Shown one piece after another: positions 25,326 through 34,170 of a stretch of 64,000 bases of DNA. Each line of letters opens with the position of its first letter. Within the stretch, counting starts at the first letter, position 1. Made by a program: the position numbers and the translations under genes. The DNA is from Paenibacillus_AB hodogayensis (GTDB taxonomy: Bacteria > Bacillota > Bacilli > Paenibacillales > NBRC-103111), in assembly GCF_039536325.1 (NCBI RefSeq), contig NZ_BAAAYO010000005.1:62001-126000 (forward strand). Reading direction: 5' to 3'. The notes under the pieces are model-generated. The model was not told where the DNA came from and ran no database searches. It was given only the letters and a program-made list of their open reading frames with translations.

Positions 25326-26813
25326 ATGCAGGCGATATATTCGGTAATTGAAGCATGGAATAACGGGGGAACGGAAACGAAAGTATACGAGCGTTCGCTC
25401 GCGGAGACGGGCGGCGTACGCATCGTCATGATCAAGCAGAACGGGCGTAAAGGGCTGCTCGTCGAAGGAACGGGAGAGCTGGCCGACGCGCTGCAGGGAG
25501 AAGCGGTGCAAGGCGGTTCGGTTGCGGCCAAGCTGTGCCCGCTGACCCATGAAAATCGTCTGGCGCTTAACCGCTTTCTTCCCTATACCGCGCCTCGCGC
25601 TTTCGGCACGGGCATTTCCACGATCGGCCTCGGCGACCGGCTCGGCATCGCATCGCCAGGGCATATCGAGACCGTACGCGGCAAAGACATTCGTCCGATT
25701 CTGGCCCAGCAAAGCATCCGCGAGCTGAACCTGACCGGACGCGACTATAAGGAAGTGCTGGATGCGGCGTGCTACGCGGCTTTTCAGGAAGGCTACAAGG
25801 ACGGCTTCGGCGCCGACGGCGACCATCTGAAGGTCGAGGCGGACATCGAGCTGGCGCTCGGGCTCGGCTTTACGATGCTGACGCTGGACTGCTCGGAGCA
25901 TATCGACAATACGATCGAAGGGCTGTCGGATGCGGATATTTTGGCCAAATACGCCCAGGTGTCTCCGGAGATTCGCTCCCATTACGAGAGCCGGTATTTG
26001 AATCGCGCGCTCGAAGCGGCCGGTACCGAGTTCGTCTTCAGCCCGTTATCGTTGGCCAAAAACGTACTCATTTACGCCAAGGCGATCGATTATATGGAGC
26101 ATATTTTCCGCAAATATATCCAAACGGCCGGCCGTGAGATCGATTTTGAAGTGTCGATCGACGAGACTCTTACGCCGACCGATCCGGCATCCCATTTCCT
26201 GATCGCGGAAGAGCTGTACAACCGGGGCGTCCAGCTGTTCTCGATGGCTCCGCGCTTCTGCGGCGAGTTCCAGAAGGGGATCGACTATATCGGAGACGTG
26301 GCCCAGTTCGAGGAAGAGCTGAAGGTGCACGCCGCGATCGCGGACCATTTCGGCTACAAGCTGAGCATTCACTCCGGCAGCGACAAGTTTACCGTATTCC
26401 CGATGATCGGCGTTCATACGAAAGGGCGGTTCCACCTGAAGACGGCCGGCACGAACTGGCTGGAGGCAATGCGTGTCGTAGCCCGCACAAACCCGGACCT
26501 GTACCGCCGCATGCACGCTTACGCCTACGAGCATTTCCACGAGGCGACCGCTTATTATCACGTGAAAGCCGACCTGAAGGCGATCAAGCCGCTGGACAGC
26601 GTGTCCGATGCCGAACTGCCGGACTACCTGAACGACGACGACGCCCGGCAAATGCTGCACATCACGTACGGCGTGCTGCTCCAGGCCAAAGACGGAAACG
26701 GCCAAAGCCTGTTCAAGGACGAATTTTTCCGCTCGATGGATCGTAATGAGGAGGCGTTCACCGAAGCGCTGATCGGCCATATCGGAAAACATATCCGACT
26801 GCTTGGCAAATAG
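25326..26813 (+). CDS. uxaE: Tagaturonate/fructuronate epimerase
   Basis: The 495-residue protein has the size and appearance of UxaE, the C4 epimerase that converts D-tagaturonate to D-fructuronate (defined in Thermotoga). Features include the E-N-R-L-A-L-N-R-F-L-P-Y region, G-D-R-L-G, a Q-S-I-R-E-L-N-L stretch, D-C-S-E-H and E-V-S-I-D-E-T at barrel strand ends, and H-S-G-S-D-K. The following gene is a uronate isomerase, which makes tagaturonate, so the two enzymes act in sequence. GAGGAGG lies 9 bases before the ATG. Family identification is from pattern, supported by context. Confidence 0.82.
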   Translation: MQAIYSVIEAWNNGGTETKVYERSLAETGGVRIVMIKQNGRKGLLVEGTGELADALQGEAVQGGSVAAKLCPLTHENRLALNRFLPYTAPRAFGTGISTIGLGDRLGIASPGHIETVRGKDIRPILAQQSIRELNLTGRDYKEVLDAACYAAFQEGYKDGFGADGDHLKVEADIELALGLGFTMLTLDCSEHIDNTIEGLSDADILAKYAQVSPEIRSHYESRYLNRALEAAGTEFVFSPLSLAKNVLIYAKAIDYMEHIFRKYIQTAGREIDFEVSIDETLTPTDPASHFLIAEELYNRGVQLFSMAPRFCGEFQKGIDYIGDVAQFEEELKVHAAIADHFGYKLSIHSGSDKFTVFPMIGVHTKGRFHLKTAGTNWLEAMRVVARTNPDLYRRMHAYAYEHFHEATAYYHVKADLKAIKPLDSVSDAELPDYLNDDDARQMLHITYGVLLQAKDGNGQSLFKDEFFRSMDRNEEAFTEALIGHIGKHIRLLGK

Positions 26814-26899
26814 GACCAAAAACGTGTAGAATAGTAGTATAAAGACTATGCACACGTTAACATCATCAACTCCGTCAACCGGGGAAAGGAAGTCGAGAA

Positions 26900-28177
26900 A
26901 TGGCTTTTCAAAGCAAAGAGGAACTGCGTTCGTTCGTACGCGAAACCGTGCGCACGACCCCGATATCCGACATTCATACCCACCTGTTTACCGAGGACTT
27001 CGGCAATATGCTGCTGTGGGGTATCGACGAGCTGCTGACTTACCATTACCTCGTTGCCGAAACATTCCGCTTCTATCCGGAGCTGGAGTATGAGACGTTT
27101 TGGGCCATGACCAAGAAAGAACAGGCGGACCTTGTCTGGAAAACGCTCTTTATCGACCATTCGCCCTATAGCGAGGCATGCCGCGGCGTCTTGACCGTGC
27201 TGAACCGGCTCGGGCTGGACGTGGCTTCGCGCGATCTGGAGGCGTACCGCGCTTTCTTCGCATCCAAGTCGACGAGCGAATATATCGACCTCGTCTTCGA
27301 GCTGTCCAACGTGGCGAACGTCTGTATGACGAACGATCCGTTCGTCGACACCGAGCGCGAAGGCTGGGAGAAGATCGACACCGTCGATCCGCGGTTCAAT
27401 ACCGCTTTGCGCATCGATCCGCTGCTGATGCAGTGGGAAGAGAAAACGTGGGAACGGCTGCAGGAATGGGGCTACGACGTCGAGCAAGCGGTGACGGACA
27501 AGACGGTCGAGGGCATCCGCGAGTTTCTGCGCGTATGGATTCGCAAGATGAACCCGCTGTACATGGCGGTTTCGCTGCCACCGTCGTTCCGTTATCCGGA
27601 GCAGTCCGCGCGCGGAGACATTATCGAGAAGTGCATCGTCCCGATCGCCCGCGAATTCAACATTCCGTTTGCGATGATGATCGGCGTCAACAAGCGGGTC
27701 AATCCGGCGCTCGGCGATGCCGGGGATAGCGTGGGCTTAAGCGATGTCCGGGCCGTCGAGCAGATGTGCGCGCTCCATCCGGATAACAAGTTTTTGTGCA
27801 CGATGCTGGCTCGGGAGAATCAGCACGGTTTGGCTGTCGCCGCCCGCAAATTCCGCAACCTGCACGTATTCGGCTGCTGGTGGTTCCTGAACAACCCGAG
27901 CCTGATCGAGGAAATGACCCGGATGCGCTTCGAGCTGCTCGGCACGAGCGTAACGCCGCAGCATTCCGACTGCCGGGTGCTCGACCAGCTTTTGTACAAA
28001 TGGGATCATTCCCGCGAGATTATCGCCAATGTGCTCAGCGACAAGTATGCCGATCTGCTGGACACCGGCTGGAAAATCAAGAAGAAAGAAATTCGCCGCG
28101 ATGTGGCCGACCTGTTCGGCGGCGCATTCTGGCGGTTTCTCGGCAAGCCGAATCCGGTGGAGGTTACCGGCGGCTGA
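26900..28177 (+). CDS. uxaC: Uronate (glucuronate/galacturonate) isomerase
   Basis: A 425-residue member of the UxaC family in the amidohydrolase superfamily. The metal site H-T-H is at residues 26-28 after S-D-I, R-I-D-P occurs mid-protein, and the end has H-S-D-C-R-V with a conserved Asp. It would isomerise D-galacturonate to tagaturonate or D-glucuronate to fructuronate. It is about 40 residues shorter than the E. coli type. GGAAAGGAAG precedes ATG 26900, 86 bp after uxaE. Kinase and aldolase for the later steps are not in the window. Confidence 0.85.
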   Translation: MAFQSKEELRSFVRETVRTTPISDIHTHLFTEDFGNMLLWGIDELLTYHYLVAETFRFYPELEYETFWAMTKKEQADLVWKTLFIDHSPYSEACRGVLTVLNRLGLDVASRDLEAYRAFFASKSTSEYIDLVFELSNVANVCMTNDPFVDTEREGWEKIDTVDPRFNTALRIDPLLMQWEEKTWERLQEWGYDVEQAVTDKTVEGIREFLRVWIRKMNPLYMAVSLPPSFRYPEQSARGDIIEKCIVPIAREFNIPFAMMIGVNKRVNPALGDAGDSVGLSDVRAVEQMCALHPDNKFLCTMLARENQHGLAVAARKFRNLHVFGCWWFLNNPSLIEEMTRMRFELLGTSVTPQHSDCRVLDQLLYKWDHSREIIANVLSDKYADLLDTGWKIKKKEIRRDVADLFGGAFWRFLGKPNPVEVTGG

Positions 28178-28197
28178 CCGCGTTTCCCAAGCGACCA

Positions 28198-28233
28198 AAC
28201 CCTCGACATTGTTTTTCCATGTCGGGGGTTCTT
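28198..28233 (+). terminator. Intrinsic terminator after uxaC
   Basis: AACCCTCGACAT and ATGTCGGGGGTT form a 12-bp stem with one G-U pair, followed by CTTT. Confidence 0.7.
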
Positions 28234-28273
28234 TGCCGTTTTCCCATTGTCGCCAAAGAAATCCGCTAAACGA

Positions 28274-28303
28274 TTGACGTTGAGAATGATTATCACTTAG
28301 AAT
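28274..28303 (+). promoter_or_regulatory. Promoter with a Fur box in its spacer
   Basis: TTGACG (28274-28279), an 18-bp spacer and TAGAAT (28298-28303). The spacer holds TGAGAATGATTATCA (28281-28295), 14 of 15 matches to the 7-1-7 Fur site. Iron-bound Fur would block polymerase. Transcription should start near 28310, which excludes the ATG at 28302 as start. Confidence 0.8.
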
Positions 28304-28337
28304 GGGGGTATATATCGAAAAAAGGGACGTGACTTCG

Positions 28338-30008
28338 TTGAAACGGGAAAAAGCGCTCGCGGCGGCAGACGGCTATGACGCGCTCCGCCACTTGTGGTTC
28401 AGACTGCGCGACATCGTAAGCATCGGCCCGGACAGTCCGCTGGTTGGCTTGCATTACGCGACCGCGCACCTACTCCTGATCGCGGTCGATCGGGAGGCGC
28501 ATATTGTCGCCGACGGTCATATGACCGCGCTCAAACCGGGCGGCGCGTTCGTCTGCCTGCCCCGGCAGCTTGTGCAGGTTACGATGCAAGCGACGCTGCG
28601 CGAATCGGGCCAGAACGGCGAAGAGCATGGCTTGTGGGCCGTTCGTTTCGATGCGATCGAGGAGGGGCAGCTTGCCGCACCCGCGTTGGAGGAAACCCGT
28701 TCCCAGGATCGGCGGCACCTGTTCCCGCTGCACGGCGGTTTCGTCTTGTCCGATCCGGGCTGGATGCAGGCCGCGCTGTCCGGCATCCGGCAGTTCAGGG
28801 AGGCCGGAACCGGTCTCGGGGCTCTGCGTGCTCAGACGGCGTTCCACGAGGCGCTGTGCCGGCTGCTGGAGGATGCGGCGCTGTCTGCACAGCCTGCGCA
28901 GGACAGCCATGCGGAGGAGGCCATGGACCGGGCGTTGGACTATATGGAGCGGCATCTGGACCAAAGCGTGACGATCGACGAACTTGCCCGTCAGGCCGGC
29001 TTGAGCCGCTATCACTACATGCGCTCGTTCAAGCAGAAGCATGGCATTAGCGCCATGGATTATTTGACCGGGCTGAGGATCAATAAGGCGAAGCAGCTGA
29101 TGGACGGCTCCCCGGGCCGTCTGCGGGAAATCGCGAGACAGGTCGGGTATAGCGACGAATATTACTTCATCCGCAAATTCAAACAGCAGGTCGGCATCCC
29201 GCCCGCGACGTTTATCAAGAAACGGCAGCGCAAGGTGGCCGCCTACAGCTTTCCGAACATCGGCCAGCTTCTTGCCTTGCAGATCGTGCCGATCGCCGCC
29301 CCGATGGATCATTCGTGGACCGATGCTTATCGCAAAAAATACGAAACCGACGTGCAGACAAAGCTAAGCCACGATTATGCCTTCAACCGCGAAGCGCTCC
29401 GTCTTGCTCCACCGGACTGCATTATCGGCGTCGACCACTTCGTCCCGGCGGAGGAGCAAGAGAAGCTGAGACAGATCGCCCCCGCTTTGTTCGTGCCTTG
29501 GCTCGATGCCGACTGGCGCCAGCATCTGCGCGTCACTTCCGGTTTTCTCGGAATCGTCGAGGAGGCGGAGAGCTGGCTCGACCAGTACGATCGTACCGCC
29601 GCTGTCGCCAGGGAACGCGTAAGCGGGATCGTGAAGGACGATAAGGTGCTCGTCCTTCATATGGTGCGCGACCATTGCTACGCATACGGAGCACGCTCCG
29701 TTGCCGGGGTGCTGTACGAAGATCTGCGACTGGCTCCGCCGTCGGGCATTGCCGGAACCGACTCGCACAAGCGCCTTGACTTCAGCGGTCTGGCCGAGCT
29801 CGACGCGGACCGGCTGCTGCTCATGTTTCCCGGCGCGACCGATGCGCAGGCCCAGTGGGAGGCGCTGCGGCAAACCGAACCGTGGCGCAAGCTGAAGGCG
29901 GTGCGCAACAATCGGGTATCGCTGCTCCCTCTCTTCCCTTGGTTCGAATATTCGGCGCATACGCAGCAGCAGTTTTTGAGCGAGGCGTTGTCTGTCTTTC
30001 ATGCGTAA
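28338..30008 (+). CDS. AraC family regulator with siderophore-binding-protein-like domain (Btr-like)
   Basis: This 556-residue regulator has an N-terminal cupin-like sensor region, two helix-turn-helix motifs of the AraC type (about residues 195-294, with I-D-E-L-A-R-Q-A-G-L-S and I-A-R-Q-V-G-Y-S-D-E-Y-Y-F), and a C-terminal part (about 300-550) resembling periplasmic iron-siderophore binding proteins. That layout is the one of Btr, the bacillibactin-responsive activator of B. subtilis. The Fur box in the promoter fits iron control. No siderophore transporter is adjacent, so the target must be elsewhere. The promoter position excludes ATG 28302; TTG 28338 has AAAGGGA about 10 bases upstream, GTG 28329 is an alternative. 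Confidence 0.82.
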   Translation: MKREKALAAADGYDALRHLWFRLRDIVSIGPDSPLVGLHYATAHLLLIAVDREAHIVADGHMTALKPGGAFVCLPRQLVQVTMQATLRESGQNGEEHGLWAVRFDAIEEGQLAAPALEETRSQDRRHLFPLHGGFVLSDPGWMQAALSGIRQFREAGTGLGALRAQTAFHEALCRLLEDAALSAQPAQDSHAEEAMDRALDYMERHLDQSVTIDELARQAGLSRYHYMRSFKQKHGISAMDYLTGLRINKAKQLMDGSPGRLREIARQVGYSDEYYFIRKFKQQVGIPPATFIKKRQRKVAAYSFPNIGQLLALQIVPIAAPMDHSWTDAYRKKYETDVQTKLSHDYAFNREALRLAPPDCIIGVDHFVPAEEQEKLRQIAPALFVPWLDADWRQHLRVTSGFLGIVEEAESWLDQYDRTAAVARERVSGIVKDDKVLVLHMVRDHCYAYGARSVAGVLYEDLRLAPPSGIAGTDSHKRLDFSGLAELDADRLLLMFPGATDAQAQWEALRQTEPWRKLKAVRNNRVSLLPLFPWFEYSAHTQQQFLSEALSVFHA

Positions 30009-30164
30009 CGATGCTTGTGTGCCCGAATGATAGATGGGACGGGTGATAGGTGCGAAATGGCCGGAAGTTATTCGCCGGACTTTTGGTGGAATAGGTGTAT
30101 CCCCCAACATTCGCTCATAAAGTGATAGTGATCACGATCGCATGGTACGGGGAGGGGAACGGAG

Positions 30165-31091
30165 ATGGACATTATCGATCTGCACGGCGACGCCCTATAC
30201 AAGCTGTGGAGGCATGGCGGAAGGCTGTCTTTCGCCGACGCGGATGAGTTGGAGACGAACAAGCGGAGGCTGGCGGCGGGAGGCATTCGGGCGCAGGCGT
30301 TCGCTTTGTTCGTTCCGCCCGAGGTGAAGGAGGAGCACAAGTTCCAGGCGGTGCTTGACCAGCTGCATTATTTTCACGAAAAGGTGCTGGCCGTCGATCC
30401 CGACATGAAGCCCATCGCATGCTGGGACGACTTCGATCGCCTGCAGGACGGCGAGATCGGGGCGATGCTGACGCTGGAGGGCGTGGATGCAATCGGCACG
30501 GACGAACACAAGCTCGCCCTGCTGTACCGGCTCGGGGTCATGTCCGTCGGCCTGACGTGGAACGAGGCCAACCTGGCAGCGGACGGAGCCATGGAACCGC
30601 GCAATGCCGGGCTGACGCGGTGGGGGCGGCAGGTGGTGGCGATGAACAACCGGCACCGACGGCTTACGGACGTGTCCCACCTAGGCGAACGGGCATTTTG
30701 GGAGACGGTCGAGCTGGCGGACTATCCGATCGCGAGCCATTCCAACGCCAGGGCGCATTGCGATCATCCCCGCAATTTGACCGACGGGCAAGCGGCTGCG
30801 CTGTTTGCCAAGGGGGCGACGGTGCACGTGGTGTACAATCCGCCTTTTACGAAAAGCGATAGAAATGCCACGATCTCCGATCTGATCCGTCATATCGACC
30901 ACTTCTGCTCGTTGGGCGGCGTGAGTTATGTCGGGCTAGGGTCGGATCTCGACGGGATACGCTCCCATATTCCCGGTCTGGAGCATGCCGGCCTAACGCA
31001 AAATTTGATCAATGAGCTGTTGAAGACATTTAAGGAAGAGGAAGTAAGGGGGTTCGCCTCCGCCAACTTTTTACGCTGCCGGCCGCATTGA
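30165..31091 (+). CDS. Membrane dipeptidase (M19, renal-dipeptidase family)
   Basis: A 308-residue zinc dipeptidase. It shows D-L-H-G-D near the N-terminus (metal His and Asp), the L-E-G-V-D-A-I segment with the bridging Glu, D-V-S-H-L, A-S-H-S-N-A-R and G-S-D-L-D-G. Substrates are usually dipeptides, including ones with D-residues from cell walls. No signal peptide or anchor is seen despite the family name. Strong GGGGAGGGGAACGGAG precedes the ATG. The last codons lie in the terminator hairpin. Confidence 0.9.
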   Translation: MDIIDLHGDALYKLWRHGGRLSFADADELETNKRRLAAGGIRAQAFALFVPPEVKEEHKFQAVLDQLHYFHEKVLAVDPDMKPIACWDDFDRLQDGEIGAMLTLEGVDAIGTDEHKLALLYRLGVMSVGLTWNEANLAADGAMEPRNAGLTRWGRQVVAMNNRHRRLTDVSHLGERAFWETVELADYPIASHSNARAHCDHPRNLTDGQAAALFAKGATVHVVYNPPFTKSDRNATISDLIRHIDHFCSLGGVSYVGLGSDLDGIRSHIPGLEHAGLTQNLINELLKTFKEEEVRGFASANFLRCRPH

Positions 31092-31115
31092 TGCGGTGCG
31101 GCAGCTTTATTTTTG
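31075..31115 (+). terminator. Intrinsic terminator overlapping the dipeptidase stop
   Basis: GCTGCCGGCCGCAT pairs with ATGCGGTGCGGCAGC (small internal mismatch) and TTTATTTTT follows. The TGA stop lies at the loop. Confidence 0.8.
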
Positions 31116-31209
31116 CGCCGGTCCGTCCCGCTGCGGAATATCGGTAGGAAGAAGTGGAAAGCTTAACAAATGCCAGAATGATTACGAATCCAATGAAGGA
31201 AACCTCACG

Positions 31210-32715
31210 ATGATTCAGCCATCAGCAAATCACGACGAACGTTTGACACCCGAGCTGGCCGGCAACCGTCTCGCCGTGCAGCGGATGTTCGACGTTTGCA
31301 GCGACATCGTTTATGTGGAGTGCCTGGTATGGCAAACGGTGCCGGCTCTGTTCGTCTATTTCGAAGGGCTGACGAACGAAGAGCGGTTAAATGAAATCAG
31401 GCTGTTCGCGACACGGGAGCCCGGGCCGGACCAGACGCAGCAGCAGCTTAGGGAGGCGCTGGGCCGGGAAATTTCCCATCTTCGCCTCAATGAAGTGGAG
31501 ACGCTCGGCGATCTGTTCGAGCAGACGACGCTCGGCCATCCGGTGCTGCTGGTCGACGGGATCGCCGGCGGCTACGCCTTTTCCTTGTCCGACTGGCGCA
31601 AGCGCAGCATCGAGGACCCGGTAGCGGAGTCCGTCATCCGCGGACCGCGAGAAGGCTTCACCGAATCGCTATGCGACAACGTGGCGATGCTGCGCAGAAG
31701 GGTGCGGACGCCCAGCCTGAAGACGAAGGCGCTGGAAATCGGGCGTTACACGAAAAGCCGCGTAACCATCGGCTATATCGAAGGGCTTGCCGCTCCGGAG
31801 CTGATCGAGGAAATCGAGCGAAGGCTCGCCGCCATCGATACGGACGGCATTTTGGAGAGCGGGAATATCGAGGAATGGATCGAAGACAGCCCATTCTCAC
31901 CTTTTCCGCAGCTGATGGACACAGAGCGACCCGATACCGCCGCAGCCGGGCTGCTGGAAGGCCGGGCAGTCATCGTGACGGACGGCACGCCGTTCGTTCT
32001 GATTGCCCCGATCACGCTGTTTTCCTTGCTCCAGTCCCCCGAGGACTATTACCAGCGCTACATGATCTCTACGGCGATCCGCTGGCTGCGCTACTTGTTC
32101 ATGATGGTCGCCCTGCTCGCCCCTTCGGCTTACGTAGCGATTTTGACGTTCCATCAGGAAATGATCCCGTCCTCGCTTCTGCTGAGCATCGCCAAGTCAA
32201 GGGAGGAGATCCCCTTCCCGGCGCTGGTCGAAGCGTTCATTATGGAGACGATGTTCGAGGCGCTTCGCGAAGCGGGCGTTCGGCTGCCAAAGCAGGTCGG
32301 CGCTGCCGTCAGCATCGTGGGCGCGCTCGTGATCGGACAAGCGGCGACGTCGGCCGGGCTCGTCTCCTCGCCGATGGTGATGGTCGTGGCCATTACGGGA
32401 ATCGCTTCGTTCATGATCCCGCACTATACGATCGGCATCTCGATCCGGCTGCTGCGCTTTCCGATCATGCTGCTGGCCGGGTTCATGGGGCTGCTCGGCC
32501 TGCTGACCGGCTTGATCGGGATTGTGATCCATCTATGCTCGCTTCGCTCGTTCGGCGTCCCTTATTTGTCGCCGATCGCTCCGGGAATGGCCGGGGAATG
32601 GAAGGATGTGCTTGTCCGGCCCGCAGCCTGGGCGAACTTGAAGAGGCCCCGGTTGACCGGAAGCGGCGGCGGGCTCAGGCGGAAAGGGCGGAATGCGGAG
32701 AAAGGAGGCCGATGA
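31210..32715 (+). CDS. Spore germinant receptor A subunit (GerA family)
   Basis: The 501-residue protein matches GerAA/GerKA: a soluble N-terminal half (N-R-L-A-V-Q-R-M-F near the start, G-P-R-E-G-F-T-E-S-L mid-way, typical of the family) and a membrane half from about residue 295 with four to five helices, including the P-A-L-V-E-A-F-I-M-E loop and I-P-H-Y-T-I-G. It sits in the spore inner membrane and helps sense germinants. The tail is basic and Gly-rich. The start at ATG 31210 follows AAGGAAA. The stop overlaps gerC by one base. Confidence 0.92.
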   Translation: MIQPSANHDERLTPELAGNRLAVQRMFDVCSDIVYVECLVWQTVPALFVYFEGLTNEERLNEIRLFATREPGPDQTQQQLREALGREISHLRLNEVETLGDLFEQTTLGHPVLLVDGIAGGYAFSLSDWRKRSIEDPVAESVIRGPREGFTESLCDNVAMLRRRVRTPSLKTKALEIGRYTKSRVTIGYIEGLAAPELIEEIERRLAAIDTDGILESGNIEEWIEDSPFSPFPQLMDTERPDTAAAGLLEGRAVIVTDGTPFVLIAPITLFSLLQSPEDYYQRYMISTAIRWLRYLFMMVALLAPSAYVAILTFHQEMIPSSLLLSIAKSREEIPFPALVEAFIMETMFEALREAGVRLPKQVGAAVSIVGALVIGQAATSAGLVSSPMVMVVAITGIASFMIPHYTIGISIRLLRFPIMLLAGFMGLLGLLTGLIGIVIHLCSLRSFGVPYLSPIAPGMAGEWKDVLVRPAAWANLKRPRLTGSGGGLRRKGRNAEKGGR

Positions 32716-33929
32716 TGCGGATAAGTCCGCGATCGGGGGCGTTGGCCGCAATGGCCGCCCTTCTGCTGCTGACAGGCTGCTGGGACCGGATCGAGATCAA
32801 CGATATGGCGATCGTAATGGGGGCCGGCATCGACCAAGACGATCAGAACAAGGTGCATTTGTCCGTGGAGGTGTATTTGCCGACGGGCAGCTCGGCGGAT
32901 TCCGCACAGTCAGGCTCCGACTCCGGCTCCTCGAAGGACCAAAGCGGAACGATCACGGCAAGCGCCTCGGGCGGTTCCTTGTCGGAAGCGCTGGGGCATT
33001 TGCAGGAGAGGCTGTCGAGAAGGCTGTACTGGGGACACAATAACATTTACATTATCGGCAAAAAGCGGGCCGAGCACGGCATTCAGGAAGATTTGGAATT
33101 CGTGCTGCGCTTCATCGGCATGCGCGAGCGGGCATCCTTCTATGTGTCGGAAGGAAGGGCGAATGAAGTGCTGCAGGTCGTCCCGTATCTGGAGCGCAGC
33201 GCGGTCGAAGCGCTGCGGGAGCTTTCCAAGACCCAGGTGAGCACAGAGGTCGATATGAAGCACATTCTGGAGCGAATCGTACGCAACCCGGAACAAACCT
33301 TTTATGTGCCGCATGTGCTTTCCGGTCCGGAGATGGTGGATAAGGGCCACATCCGGAATACGGACGAGCCTTACTTCCGAGGCTTGGCGGTGCTCAAAAA
33401 CGGCAAGCTGGTAGGTACCCTCGATAACGATTCGATGCTGGGCACGCTGTGGCTGACGGACCGGGTGAAATCCTCTACCCAGATTGCCTATCCGGCGGGT
33501 AGAGGCAAGATCACGATGAGCTTATCGAGCAGCAGCACCGAGCGGCTGCCGCGCATTTTGCCCGACGGTACTTGGGAGATGAGGATCAAGGTGCGGTACG
33601 AGGGCGATATTGTTCAAAATACGGCGAGCCTCGATCCGATGAAGCCGGAGGAATTGGAGCAAATCGTCGAGGGCGCCAACACGTATATCCGCAGCCGTAT
33701 AGAGAGGGCGCTAGAGAGCTTGCAGAAGAAGCAAGCCGACGTGCTCGATTTCGGAGAGCAGTTTCATAAAAAGTATCCCAAGGCATGGAAACAGGAGAAA
33801 GCGAACTGGGGAAAGCGGTTCGCCGAGGTGAAGCCCGTTTTGGACGTGCAGATCGCTACGGTTCGGCAGGGGGTCATGACCGGGGATATTCCGAGCTTGT
33901 TCAGAAGAGAAGAGGGTGGGGATGAATAG
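32715..33929 (+). CDS. Spore germinant receptor C subunit, Ger(x)C lipoprotein
   Basis: A 404-residue lipoprotein of the germinant receptor. It has a signal peptide with lipobox L-T-G-C, directly followed by W-D-R-I-E-I-N-D, the hallmark opening of Ger(x)C. A Ser-rich linker (residues about 55-85) precedes the folded domains. It is anchored on the outer face of the spore inner membrane. ATG 32715 is 6 bases after AAAGGAGG; the ATG at 32712 is too close. It overlaps the A subunit by one base, showing tight coupling. Confidence 0.92.
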   Translation: MRISPRSGALAAMAALLLLTGCWDRIEINDMAIVMGAGIDQDDQNKVHLSVEVYLPTGSSADSAQSGSDSGSSKDQSGTITASASGGSLSEALGHLQERLSRRLYWGHNNIYIIGKKRAEHGIQEDLEFVLRFIGMRERASFYVSEGRANEVLQVVPYLERSAVEALRELSKTQVSTEVDMKHILERIVRNPEQTFYVPHVLSGPEMVDKGHIRNTDEPYFRGLAVLKNGKLVGTLDNDSMLGTLWLTDRVKSSTQIAYPAGRGKITMSLSSSSTERLPRILPDGTWEMRIKVRYEGDIVQNTASLDPMKPEELEQIVEGANTYIRSRIERALESLQKKQADVLDFGEQFHKKYPKAWKQEKANWGKRFAEVKPVLDVQIATVRQGVMTGDIPSLFRREEGGDE

Positions 33930-34158
33930 TATCGCGCTTGGTTTTGTATGGGCAGCCGGCATCGTCGTCATGGCGGTTGACCGGAAATCGTGGCGAACGG
34001 GAGGGCGGGACACGCTGGCCTACGCGTTTATAGTGGTTTTTGCCCTTGCGGTGTCGGCAACCCTGCTCCTCAGTCCCAAGGCTACTTATTTGACCGGCTG
34101 GATCGAAGCTCTGTACAAGCCGCTCGGCGATTACTTGAAGCCCCCGCCCCAAACGTAA
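33922..34158 (+). CDS. Small two-helix membrane protein of the ger operon (D-subunit-like)
   Basis: A 78-residue protein with two predicted membrane helices (about 3-18 and 33-51) joined by a short polar loop (D-R-K-S-W-R-T-G-G-R-D). It overlaps the end of gerC by 8 bp and precedes gerB by 12 bp. Position and size match the D proteins of several Bacillus receptors, such as YfkS in the A-C-D-B operon yfkQ-R-S-T. Those proteins modulate germination. Homology is inferred from context and topology, not from recognisable motifs. Confidence 0.75.
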   Translation: MNSIALGFVWAAGIVVMAVDRKSWRTGGRDTLAYAFIVVFALAVSATLLLSPKATYLTGWIEALYKPLGDYLKPPPQT

Positions 34159-34170
34159 GGAGTCCTGAAG

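Noticed and set aside
28302..28304. ATG at 28302 as start of the AraC/Btr-like regulator
   Set aside because: It overlaps the -10 box (28298-28303) of the only good promoter and has no ribosome binding site.
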